From the NCBI RefSeq assembly GCF_009183655.1, contig NZ_WEIO01000014.1, positions 1-54,948 of the forward strand: a stretch of 54,948 nt of DNA, written 5' to 3'. The first letter of the stretch is position 1; each line of letters begins with the position of its first letter. Under the pieces are notes generated by a model that was given only the letters and a program-made list of their open reading frames with translations, had not been told where the DNA came from and ran no database searches. Source of the DNA: Bacillus aerolatus (lineage in GTDB: Bacteria > Bacillota > Bacilli > Bacillales > Domibacillaceae). This document shows positions 8,370-15,744 of this stretch, in pieces. Position numbers and translations under genes: made by a program.

Positions 8370-8696
8370 TTAAGCTGCCATCTTGCGGCACTCTTCAGCA
8401 CAACGGAAGCATGACTCAGCACACTTCTGGCAATGATCATGGTCATGCTTTTTGCATTCATTTCCACACGCCTCACAAATATCGGCACATAATTGGCAAA
8501 TTTGTTTGGCAAACGGGCTGTTTGTTTGCATAGACTTTGCTGCAAATGCGCAAATATCAGCACATTCTCTGTCTAGACGAATACAATCCGCCATCATCTT
8601 TATATCTGTTTCTTTCAAACAGGCATCATAACACGTGTTACAAGCTTCCATGCACTCTAGGCAAGCTTTGATACAATCTTCGTATATTGAATTCAT
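8370..8696 (-). CDS. Cys-rich four-helix bundle copper-binding protein (DUF326/YhjQ type)
   Basis: A 108-aa protein with repeated CxxxC/CxxC pairs along predicted helices: CIKACLECMEACNTCYDAC, CIRLDRECADICAF, CQLCADICEACGNECKKHDHDHC, CAESCFRCAEEC. This is the pattern of the four-helix copper storage/ferredoxin-like DUF326 family, which binds many Cu(I) ions inside the bundle. The start at 8696 is preceded by a ggaggg site; an upstream in-frame start has none. It neighbours a metal efflux operon, which fits metal handling. No signal peptide is visible, so it is cytosolic or, as in some relatives, spore associated. Confidence 0.85.
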   Translation of the reverse strand: MNSIYEDCIKACLECMEACNTCYDACLKETDIKMMADCIRLDRECADICAFAAKSMQTNSPFAKQICQLCADICEACGNECKKHDHDHCQKCAESCFRCAEECRKMAA

Positions 8697-8811
8697 AAAA
8701 ACCCTCCCAAAAATATTTTTTAGCCATTTTAAGTTTACCCGGCTCATTCATTCCTTAACGTGTTTTAAAAAAATCCTTAAAATCTGCACAAAAATAAGAA
8801 GGTAGAAAATG

Positions 8812-8945
8812 TTCTTCGTGAAGTGTTCACGTAAGCTAGATTGCCCACATGCCGAGTATACGAAAAGCGTATGAACTGTGGTGTTGAACTCGAAGAAGGT
8901 AATGGATTCAGACCCCACGGCTTTAGCCGTGCGAAGTATCAAAAT
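8812..8945 (+). mobile_element. Right-end remnant of an IS200/IS605-type element (TnpB guide-RNA-like region)
   Basis: The segment ends with 'gaccccacggctttagccgtg', the hairpin typical of the right end of IS605/IS1341-type elements. It is preceded by 'gttgaactcgaagaaggtaa' and a hairpin cgtgaa/ttcacg (8818-8832), resembling the 3' UTR that encodes the TnpB-associated RNA. No tnpA or tnpB coding sequence remains. The right side of the hairpin lacks part of the usual GGGG complement. The hairpin supplies the stop codon of the convergent adenylyltransferase gene. Assignment rests on remembered family features. Confidence 0.55.
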
Positions 8946-9735
8946 AATCAAGTATATATTTCATACATTCGATCGTGTCATTGATCCGTTGTTTCTTAGA
9001 ATCACAGTAACGTCTGTTTAAACCTTTTCGAATACTTATTGCTTCTTTAATAATGTTATGCCACCTTGCTGGCAGATGATTTAGTGAATATTCACCCGCA
9101 TCGACTTTTGAAGTGATTTCATGTTCTCTGAGCGTATACAATTGGCGCAACATCCCAGTAATAGACCATTGTATTTCCCAATCTACCATTTTGTTTGGTA
9201 ATAGAAGTGCCATTCTTTTGAATTTCACATTTCTGTTCAATCGATTTAACCAATAAGTGTTCATATTGTCTATAACGTAGTCAACCAGAATACTATCATC
9301 AACATCAAAATGGAATGCAGTTATTTTCGGTCCAATGATGTTAATTCCCTTGTTTTTCAGAATCCACCAAGTAATCGGATTAGTAACATGATCCCCCCAT
9401 TCCAACTTGCCGGCATCGAAGTATAAACGTTTTTTTGTTTCAGTTTGCTTTTTACCCATGTCTTCCTGCAAAAGGTAACATCCGTCCATTCCTGCCTTTT
9501 TATACTTACGTGCTATTTTTTGATGAATTTTGGATAAAATTCTCATCTCTGCTTCTGTCAAATGACGTTTTATAATGGCAACGAAATCAATATCGCTAAA
9601 GTCATGAATATAAGCATTAAGTGCAATTGAACCGTGCAAATAAAAACCTTCAAGAGTATTGGGTATCCGCTCATGAAACAGGGAAATATATTCACGGAGG
9701 ATGCTTTGAACTGGCATTGGAATTCTTGAATCCAT
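8923..9735 (-). CDS. Aminoglycoside adenylyltransferase-like nucleotidyltransferase
   Basis: A 270-aa protein with an N-terminal Pol-beta-type nucleotidyltransferase motif, LHGSIALNAYIHDFSDIDFVAI (about 33-54: GS then D-x-D metal ligands). The helical C-terminal part resembles the domain of AadA/ANT(9)-type enzymes. Known relatives attach AMP to aminoglycosides; whether this one confers resistance is not shown. It has a strong ggaggga ribosome site. The last residues (after about ILDYF) and the TAA stop are encoded inside an IS605-type end hairpin, so the native C-terminus was probably replaced by insertion. Confidence 0.75.
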   Translation of the reverse strand: MDSRIPMPVQSILREYISLFHERIPNTLEGFYLHGSIALNAYIHDFSDIDFVAIIKRHLTEAEMRILSKIHQKIARKYKKAGMDGCYLLQEDMGKKQTETKKRLYFDAGKLEWGDHVTNPITWWILKNKGINIIGPKITAFHFDVDDSILVDYVIDNMNTYWLNRLNRNVKFKRMALLLPNKMVDWEIQWSITGMLRQLYTLREHEITSKVDAGEYSLNHLPARWHNIIKEAISIRKGLNRRYCDSKKQRINDTIECMKYILDYFDTSHG

Positions 9736-9894
9736 AAAGTTCTCCCTCCTGTTATTTTTGCTAGCATTAAACCTTAACGAATAATATGCGATAAGTCACT
9801 AATTTTTAACTTGAAAGGTCAATCTGGTGCATTTCTTATTTTTTGACTGAGGATTTTAACTAGCACAGTTAGTTCCAGCAGAAAATAAAATATG

Positions 9895-9960
9895 TTGACT
9901 GATGTATTAGTATAAACTAATATGATTGTAATGAATATAAATTAGTAAAGACTAATATTT
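9895..9960 (+). promoter_or_regulatory. Promoter with two ArsR-type operators for the cad operon
   Basis: TTGACT (9895-9900), 17 bp, TAATAT (9918-9923) form a near-consensus promoter. Two palindromes overlap or follow it: tattag-tataaa-ctaata (9905-9922) and aattagt-aaag-actaatatt (9940-9959). This layout fits autorepression by the adjacent ArsR-family protein, with metal relieving repression. Confidence 0.75.
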
Positions 9961-9974
9961 CAGGAGGAGTCGAT

Positions 9975-10325
9975 ATGAGTTGTAATTATGAGGTGAAAAC
10001 TAAATTTCTTCGTGGGTTTGCTGATAAAACACGGCTTCAAATATTGGATTGTATTAAAGAAGAAGAGAAAGCCGTATCTCAAATTGTCAAAGAGATAAAC
10101 GGAAACCAGTCCAATATTTCTCAGCATTTATCTTGTTTAAAGGGTTGTGGAATCATCACCGGCCGTCAGGAGGGAAGAAATGTTTATTACAGTATCCGAA
10201 ATGAAGAAACGAGGCAGCTGCTTGCCATGTTTGACATTGTGTTAAATCAAGTTGAGCAGGATGTAGCTTGCTGTGAAATAAATAAGCGGCTTCTGCCAGG
10301 CGAGAAGGTAAAGGAAAATGTCTGA
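9975..10325 (+). CDS. ArsR/SmtB-family metal sensor, CmtR-like (Cd/Pb)
   Basis: A 116-aa winged-helix repressor. The recognition region reads NGNQSNISQHLSCLKGCGII, placing Cys-x3-Cys in the DNA-recognition helix as in the Cd/Pb sensor CmtR. A C-terminal CC pair (VACCE) can supply further ligands. It lacks the ELCVCDL arsenic motif. Ribosome site caggagga. Its last 8 bp overlap the start of the CadA gene, so the two are translationally linked. Two palindromes in its own promoter suggest autoregulation. The exact metal is inferred. Confidence 0.87.
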   Translation: MSCNYEVKTKFLRGFADKTRLQILDCIKEEEKAVSQIVKEINGNQSNISQHLSCLKGCGIITGRQEGRNVYYSIRNEETRQLLAMFDIVLNQVEQDVACCEINKRLLPGEKVKENV

Positions 10326-12906
10326 TACATCAAAAAAAGAACCTTGTTGTAATACTAAACCTCAGTCAAAAACAGATGAGTCCCTTTCCGTACAAAGCAA
10401 GCCCATTAAACTAGTACCAATTGATACATTAAAAAAACAGCCAGCGGGCTCTTGCTGTGCGAGCAGTTCTTGTTCGGAAACTCAAGTTCCTTCAGCAACT
10501 CATAATGCAGAGAATGGAGCAAAAGGTTCTTGTTGTGCAAGTGATACGCCATGTACAGCGACTAAAACAGCTCAACAGCACCAAGGAGAAAATGAAGAAG
10601 CTATCAGCTTGCATGAATACCGGATACAAGGGATGGACTGTCCGGCTTGCGCACTTACTATTGAAAAAAGTCTCGTTAAGATGTCCGGTGTGAAAACGAT
10701 TCAAGTGAACTATAGTACGGCCAAAATGCAAGTGGCGGCTGGCGGAGATATCTCACCTGCTCTTATCAAGAAGCAAGTTGAAAAGCTGGGGTTTAAAGCT
10801 GAATCACTGGATCATAACGAAAAAAGTCAAACATTTATAATCGACGGAATGGACTGTGGAGCCTGTGCCGTTACTCTTGAAAAACATATGAAAAACGTAC
10901 CTACTGTTGAGGAAGTCAGGGTGAATTTTTCGACAGGAAAAATGCATATTACGCACGACTTGGGTGTCGAGGCTATTACAAAAGAAGTGTCAAATGCTGG
11001 ATTTGAAGCAGCGCTGTCTACCGGCAGAAAGAATGAAGTTTCTGTCAGTAAAAAAGGAGCTTCTACGACGACCGTTTCCGGTATCTTGTTAGCCCTTGGA
11101 TTTTTTGGATCTTTTAACGGAGTATCGCCAGCGCTCATTACTGTGTTGTATGCGGCATCGATTCTCGTTGGCGGGTACAAGCCGGCGAGAAGTGCTTACT
11201 ACGCAGTCAAAAGCGGTTCGCTGGATATGAACGTTTTAATGATGGCGGCGGCCATTGGTGCTGCCTTGATTGGCGAATGGTTTGAAGGGGCTACCGTTGT
11301 TTGGCTGTTTGCTTTAGGTGCTGCTCTGCAAAACAAATCCATTGAACGAACGAGAGAATCAATTCGCGGGTTAATGAATTTAGCTCCACAGGAAGCATGG
11401 GTTAAAGCAGGTCAAAATCTGTCCCGTAAACCAGTGGAAGCGATTCAAATCGGTGACACCATCGTGATTAAGCCGGGGGAGAAAATTCCGTTGGATGGAG
11501 AAATCACTGCCGGCTCTTCCACAGTGAACCAGGCACCGATAACGGGAGAATCACTTCCAGTGGATAAGCAAATAAAAGATATTGTTTATGCCGGTACTGT
11601 TAATGAAAATGGATCGTTAGAAGTCAAAGTCACGAAGCTTGTTAAAGATACGGCGATTGCACGAATTATCCACCTCGTAGAAGAAGCGCAGGAACAAAAA
11701 GCGCCGACGGAGGCATTTATCGATCGTTTCGCCAAAATCTATACACCGATTGTTTTTGTACTGGCGATCTTTGTGATGGTTATGCCTCCTTTACTAGGTT
11801 GGGGGCCATGGAGTGAGTGGTTATACAAGGGGCTCGAACTTTTAGTCGTTGCTTGTCCTTGTGCGCTTGTTATCTCAACGCCAGTTGCCATTGTGTCAGC
11901 GATAGGAAATGCGGCAAAGAATGGGATATTAATTAAAGGCGGCACGTTTTTAGAAACGGCGGGTGCAATAAACGTCATTGCGTTTGATAAGACAGGGACG
12001 CTGACAGAAGGGAAACCGAAAGTCTCCGGTCTATACACGGTAAATGGAACAGAAGCGGAACTTCTTGCCGTTGCCCGCACGATTGAAGAACATTCTCAGC
12101 ATCCTATCGCTTCAGCCATTGTGACGTCCGCTTCGGAGCGTGGAATTTCTGCTTTAGGAGGAGAAGATTTCACAGCCATTGCAGGAAAAGGAGCGAAAGC
12201 AACTATTGATGGAAGCGACCATTTTGCCGGGAATCCGAAACTGTTTCAAGAGCTGAATGTCTCATTAGGGGAAATGGAGAGCCGTATTCAATCGTTACAA
12301 GAGGAAGGAAATACATTAGTCATTGTGGGAACACGTTCAACCATCTTTGGGATCATTGCAGTGTCTGATACGATTCGAACAGCGACGGCAAAGGCACTGA
12401 AAGATATGAAAAGCGTTGGTGTCGAGCAAATTGTGATGCTCACCGGTGACAATGCAGGAACCGCAAAGAAAATCAGTGATGAAGCAGGTGTGGATCGGTT
12501 TTTTGCTGAATTGATGCCGGAAGATAAAGTTCAAGCTGTTAAGCAGCTTCAGAATGAAGGGAAGATCGTGGCAATGGTGGGAGACGGCATCAATGATGCC
12601 CCAGCATTAGCGACAGCTGATTTAGGAATTGCGATGGGTGGAGCGGGAACGGATACAGCGATGGAAACAGCGGACATTGTGCTGATGGCTGATAATCTGG
12701 AAAAGCTTCCGCATACTGTTAAGTTGAGCCGGAAAGCTTTGAGTGTTATTAAACAAAATATATGGTTTTCTTTACTGACAAAGCTCGCAGCGCTTATCTT
12801 AATTTTTACCGGCGATCTTACGTTATGGCTGGCTGTACTGAGTGACACGGGAGCGGCATTATTAGTTATCTTAAATAGTATGAGACTGCTTCGATTAAAA
12901 AGTTAA
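10318..12906 (+). CDS. cadA: Cd/Zn/Pb-exporting P1B-type ATPase CadA
   Basis: An 862-aa heavy-metal efflux ATPase. Two heavy-metal-associated domains carry GMDCPAC (105-111) and GMDCGAC (177-183). The core has TGES (about 410), the membrane metal motif CPC (about 511), phosphorylation site DKTGT (about 557), an HP motif and GDGINDAPA (about 756). CPC without adjacent His or Met-rich ends fits the Zn/Cd/Pb subgroup. It is longer than typical CadA (~700-800 aa) because of an N-terminal tail with repeated Cys pairs: CC at 10-11 and two GSCCAS...C motifs near 45-52 and 71-79. Co-transcribed with the sensor. Confidence 0.93.
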   Translation: MSDTSKKEPCCNTKPQSKTDESLSVQSKPIKLVPIDTLKKQPAGSCCASSSCSETQVPSATHNAENGAKGSCCASDTPCTATKTAQQHQGENEEAISLHEYRIQGMDCPACALTIEKSLVKMSGVKTIQVNYSTAKMQVAAGGDISPALIKKQVEKLGFKAESLDHNEKSQTFIIDGMDCGACAVTLEKHMKNVPTVEEVRVNFSTGKMHITHDLGVEAITKEVSNAGFEAALSTGRKNEVSVSKKGASTTTVSGILLALGFFGSFNGVSPALITVLYAASILVGGYKPARSAYYAVKSGSLDMNVLMMAAAIGAALIGEWFEGATVVWLFALGAALQNKSIERTRESIRGLMNLAPQEAWVKAGQNLSRKPVEAIQIGDTIVIKPGEKIPLDGEITAGSSTVNQAPITGESLPVDKQIKDIVYAGTVNENGSLEVKVTKLVKDTAIARIIHLVEEAQEQKAPTEAFIDRFAKIYTPIVFVLAIFVMVMPPLLGWGPWSEWLYKGLELLVVACPCALVISTPVAIVSAIGNAAKNGILIKGGTFLETAGAINVIAFDKTGTLTEGKPKVSGLYTVNGTEAELLAVARTIEEHSQHPIASAIVTSASERGISALGGEDFTAIAGKGAKATIDGSDHFAGNPKLFQELNVSLGEMESRIQSLQEEGNTLVIVGTRSTIFGIIAVSDTIRTATAKALKDMKSVGVEQIVMLTGDNAGTAKKISDEAGVDRFFAELMPEDKVQAVKQLQNEGKIVAMVGDGINDAPALATADLGIAMGGAGTDTAMETADIVLMADNLEKLPHTVKLSRKALSVIKQNIWFSLLTKLAALILIFTGDLTLWLAVLSDTGAALLVILNSMRLLRLKS

Positions 12907-12941
12907 GGCTGTTTTCGTAAGCTTTGTTGCTGTTAGAAAAG

Positions 12942-13085
12942 GGGTGGTTGATTTCCGCTCCGGGATGCTCGCTTTCCGCGGGGCGGGCGATGAGCCTCCT
13001 CGTCGCTTTGCTCCTGCGGGGTCTCACCTGTCCCGCTAACCCCGCAGGAGTCTCGCACCTTCCGCTCCAATCAACCCTTTTGCTA
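12942..13085. repeat. GC-rich ~140-bp dispersed Bacillus-type repeat
   Basis: A GC-rich, partly palindromic block: 'gttgatttccgctccgggat', 'gctttccgcggggcgggcg', 'tgagcctcctcgtcgc', '...ctgcggggtctcacctgtc', and a complementary 'ccgcaggagtctcgcacctt' close to 'ccgctccaatcaac'. The outer ends ggttgatt / aatcaacc are inverted. I recall blocks like this in the intergenic regions of many Bacillaceae genomes. Its composition is unlike the neighbouring AT-rich DNA. No coding sequence is seen. Confidence 0.7.
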
Positions 13086-13191
13086 CACTTTTTGTCATAA
13101 GAATATATTACAAAAACAACAATCTTTTAGAAAATAGCCAAAATTAAAGAGCTGTTTCAAACGCTTTCATCAGGCGGAAGGGGAGATCAGG

Positions 13192-14244
13192 ATGAATGAG
13201 TCTACATATCATACGGTTGTGATTGGAGCCGGACAAGCCGGTTTAGCGATGGGATATTATTTAAAACAGCTTAAACAGCCTTTTCTACTCTTAGATAGAT
13301 GGCAGGAAATTGGGGAAGAGTGGAAAAGGCGATATGCATCACTTATGTTATTTACGCCAAGATTATACAGCTCTTTACCCGGTTTGGCATTGCCGGATGA
13401 TCCACAAGGACTTCCTACAAAAGATGAAATAGCGAATTATCTAAAGAGATATGCGGAAAATTTTCAGTTGCCTATTCAGTTGCAAACAGGTGTGACACGT
13501 GTTCATAAGAAAAACAACGATTTTTACGTTGAAACGAATCGGGGAGAATTCAAAGCAGCGAACGTGGTGATTGCCACAGGTCCTTTTCAGAAGCCGCGAA
13601 TCCCTGACTTTGCGAAGAATTTATCGCCGAATATTGTTCAACTCCATTCTTCTCAATATAAAAGGCCGACTGATCTTCAAATAGGAAATGTGTTGGTCGT
13701 TGGGGGTGGAAATAGTGGTGCGCAAATAGCAGTGGAACTTTCGAAAGAGAGGCAGACCTATTTATCCGTCAGTCAAAAGATGAAGTTTCTGCCACTAAAA
13801 ATAGGAAAAAAGAGCGTTTTTTGGTGGTTAGATAAGGTGGGTATATTGAAAGCTTCCCATAATTCTTGGATTGGTCGAAAAGTACAGGCAATTGGAGACA
13901 CTATTTTCGGTTCTGAATTAAAAGAAGCAATTGGAAACGGGCGTATAACTCTTAAGGAACGAACTGTTCATAGCAATGAAACAGTCCTCCAATTCAAAGA
14001 TAAGTCTATACTTGAAGCACAAAATATTATTTGGGCCACCGGTTTTATATCGGATTATAGCTGGCTTGATATTGAAGGTGTGCTTAATGATATAGGAAAG
14101 CCTATTCATAATAGAGGGAAGACAAGTGTGCCTGGACTTTACTTTTTAGGCTTACCTTGGCAGCATCGCCGTGGTTCCGCGCTCCTTCAGGGAGTCGGAG
14201 ATGACGCTCAGTATGTAATGCAACACATCCAAACAAGAAACTAA
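13192..14244 (+). CDS. FAD/NAD(P)-dependent oxidoreductase, CzcO/flavin monooxygenase-like
   Basis: A 350-aa flavoprotein with an N-terminal FAD site VVIGAGQAGLAMGYYL (about 8-24), a second dinucleotide site VLVVGGGNSGAQIAVEL (about 165-182) and the late ATGF motif (about 282). It lacks the extended C-terminus of Baeyer-Villiger enzymes. Proteins annotated CzcO in Bacilli look like this and often sit near metal transporters. The gene lies close behind CadA and 28 bp ahead of the bdbD-like gene, with which it is probably co-transcribed. The substrate is unknown. Confidence 0.8.
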   Translation: MNESTYHTVVIGAGQAGLAMGYYLKQLKQPFLLLDRWQEIGEEWKRRYASLMLFTPRLYSSLPGLALPDDPQGLPTKDEIANYLKRYAENFQLPIQLQTGVTRVHKKNNDFYVETNRGEFKAANVVIATGPFQKPRIPDFAKNLSPNIVQLHSSQYKRPTDLQIGNVLVVGGGNSGAQIAVELSKERQTYLSVSQKMKFLPLKIGKKSVFWWLDKVGILKASHNSWIGRKVQAIGDTIFGSELKEAIGNGRITLKERTVHSNETVLQFKDKSILEAQNIIWATGFISDYSWLDIEGVLNDIGKPIHNRGKTSVPGLYFLGLPWQHRRGSALLQGVGDDAQYVMQHIQTRN

Positions 14245-14272
14245 AACACAAAAAGACAACTTGAGGTGCTTT

Positions 14273-14950
14273 ATGAAAAACAACAAAAAGATCGTTATTT
14301 CTACTTTGGTTCTTTTCGCGGCCATCATTGGTTTGGTTTTATTCTTAAACCGTGAAAAAGAAGTGACTGTTTCAGAGACTAGTGTGAAAAAGCATCCGCC
14401 TATTGAAAATCAACCCACTATAGGGGAAACAGATGCAACTGTCTCCATTGTAGAATTTGGGGATTATAAATGCCCTTCTTGTAAGGCGTGGGGAGAAACA
14501 ATTTATCCAAAACTAGTAGAAGAATATATTAATACAGGTAAAGCAAAATTTTCTTATATCAACGTCTTGTTCCATGGAAAAGAATCAACACTTGCTGCAT
14601 TGGCTTCTGAATCTGTATATAAACAAGACCCTGAAGCATTCTGGGCCTTCCATAAAGCTGTGTTCGCTGCCCAGCCTGCGTCTCAAAACCATGATGATCA
14701 ATGGGTAACGACTGAAAAGCTAGTAGAAATTGCGAAAGCTCATGCGCCTAATATTGACTTAAAACAGTTGGAAGAAGATATTAATACACAAGGAACGATC
14801 GAAGAGGTAAATAAAGACGATCAATTAGTGAAAGATTTTAATGTTCCATTCACACCGACTATTATTATTAATGGTTCCATGTTGGAAGATCCATTTGATT
14901 ACGAGAAAATCGTTTCATTAATAGAAAAAGAGCTAGAAGGTAAAGAATAA
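14273..14950 (+). CDS. bdbD: Membrane-anchored thiol oxidase BdbD (DsbA family)
   Basis: A 225-aa protein with an N-terminal membrane anchor (KKIVISTLVLFAAIIGLVLF) and an extracytoplasmic DsbA-like thioredoxin domain. The active site FGDYKCPSCKAWG (CPSC, about residues 67-70) and the cis-proline region NVPFTPTIIINGS are present. It introduces disulfide bonds in exported proteins. GAGGTG precedes ATG 14273; the TTG at 14261 lies upstream of that site. Its stop overlaps the start of the bdbC gene by one base (TAATG), which implies tight co-expression. Confidence 0.88.
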   Translation: MKNNKKIVISTLVLFAAIIGLVLFLNREKEVTVSETSVKKHPPIENQPTIGETDATVSIVEFGDYKCPSCKAWGETIYPKLVEEYINTGKAKFSYINVLFHGKESTLAALASESVYKQDPEAFWAFHKAVFAAQPASQNHDDQWVTTEKLVEIAKAHAPNIDLKQLEEDINTQGTIEEVNKDDQLVKDFNVPFTPTIIINGSMLEDPFDYEKIVSLIEKELEGKE

Positions 14951-15405
14951 TGGAGTCTAAAAGAACAATCATCAGACTGCAAGATTATTCTTTGTATCTT
15001 GCATGGATTATTTCTGTTATAGCTACGCTGGGAAGTCTATATTTTAGTGAAATTAAAGAGTTTATTCCATGTGAACTATGCTGGTTCCAGAGAATATTTA
15101 TGTATCCACTAGCGATCATTCTTGGCATAGCCGCTTTTTACAACGAAACAAACTTGAAGAAATATGTGCTGCCAATATCTTTGATTGGTGGTGCGATTTC
15201 TTTTTATCATTATTTAGTACAAAAAGTACCGGGTTTTGCCGATGTAAAGCCGTGTGTACAAGGTGTTCCTTGTAACATGCAATATATCAATTGGTTTGGT
15301 TTTGTAACGATCCCTTTTCTAGCCTTAACAGCTTTTACATTGATTAGTGTGTTAATGATTATTTTGCTTATAAACAATAAAAAAACAGTTAATAGACTTT
15401 TGTAA
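14950..15405 (+). CDS. bdbC: Disulfide bond formation membrane protein BdbC (DsbB family)
   Basis: A 151-aa four-helix membrane quinone reductase that reoxidises BdbD. The first periplasm-side Cys pair is CELC (41 and 44) in PCELCWFQRIFMYPLAII, a hallmark of DsbB/BdbC. The second pair is C102/C108 in KPCVQGVPCNMQYI. Length fits the family (~140-150 aa). It forms one unit with bdbD and perhaps the upstream flavoprotein. A terminator follows at once. Confidence 0.92.
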   Translation: MESKRTIIRLQDYSLYLAWIISVIATLGSLYFSEIKEFIPCELCWFQRIFMYPLAIILGIAAFYNETNLKKYVLPISLIGGAISFYHYLVQKVPGFADVKPCVQGVPCNMQYINWFGFVTIPFLALTAFTLISVLMIILLINNKKTVNRLL

Positions 15406-15407
15406 TT

Positions 15408-15437
15408 AAGAGCAGCAGCTTAGCGGCTGCTCTTTTG
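15408..15437 (+). terminator. Terminator of the bdbDC operon
   Basis: The arms agagcagc / gctgctct are followed by TTTT. It starts right after the bdbC stop. Confidence 0.85.
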
Positions 15438-15517
15438 TGTGCTTTTTTATTTCGTTGTTAAATAAATGCAACATCTGTTACGGAATAATAAAGTTATTTG
15501 AAAAATAATAAAGTCGT

Positions 15518-15742
15518 TTATTCGATAAGGTAGGTATAAACTTCAATACCTGCATGTGGGTGCGGCTTATCACCTATGCCTCTTTTAGAGTCATGCTTGT
15601 AATGATCGAGGAATACAAACGGGCCTAAGGATCGACGTTTAATTTGAGGCAGTGCTCTGATAAGCGTCATATCTCCATCATCAATTACTTTTTCGCCTTT
15701 AATGATACTTTCAACAGTTCGATGCAAAGTTAATACCTCCAT
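15518..15742 (-). pseudogene. Pirin-family protein, truncated to the N-terminal 74 residues
   Basis: The 74-aa product ends just after SLGPFVFLDHYKHDSKRGIG and PHPHAGIEVYTYLIE, the first metal-binding His motif of the pirin cupin. Complete pirins are ~230-290 aa (compare the intact one at 26297). No pirin-like sequence continues downstream in any frame that I could see, so the 3' part was deleted. It follows the beta-helix gene by 2 bp in the same direction. An alternative start is the TTG six codons in, which has GGAGG before it. Confidence 0.75.
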
Positions 15743-15744
15743 TT

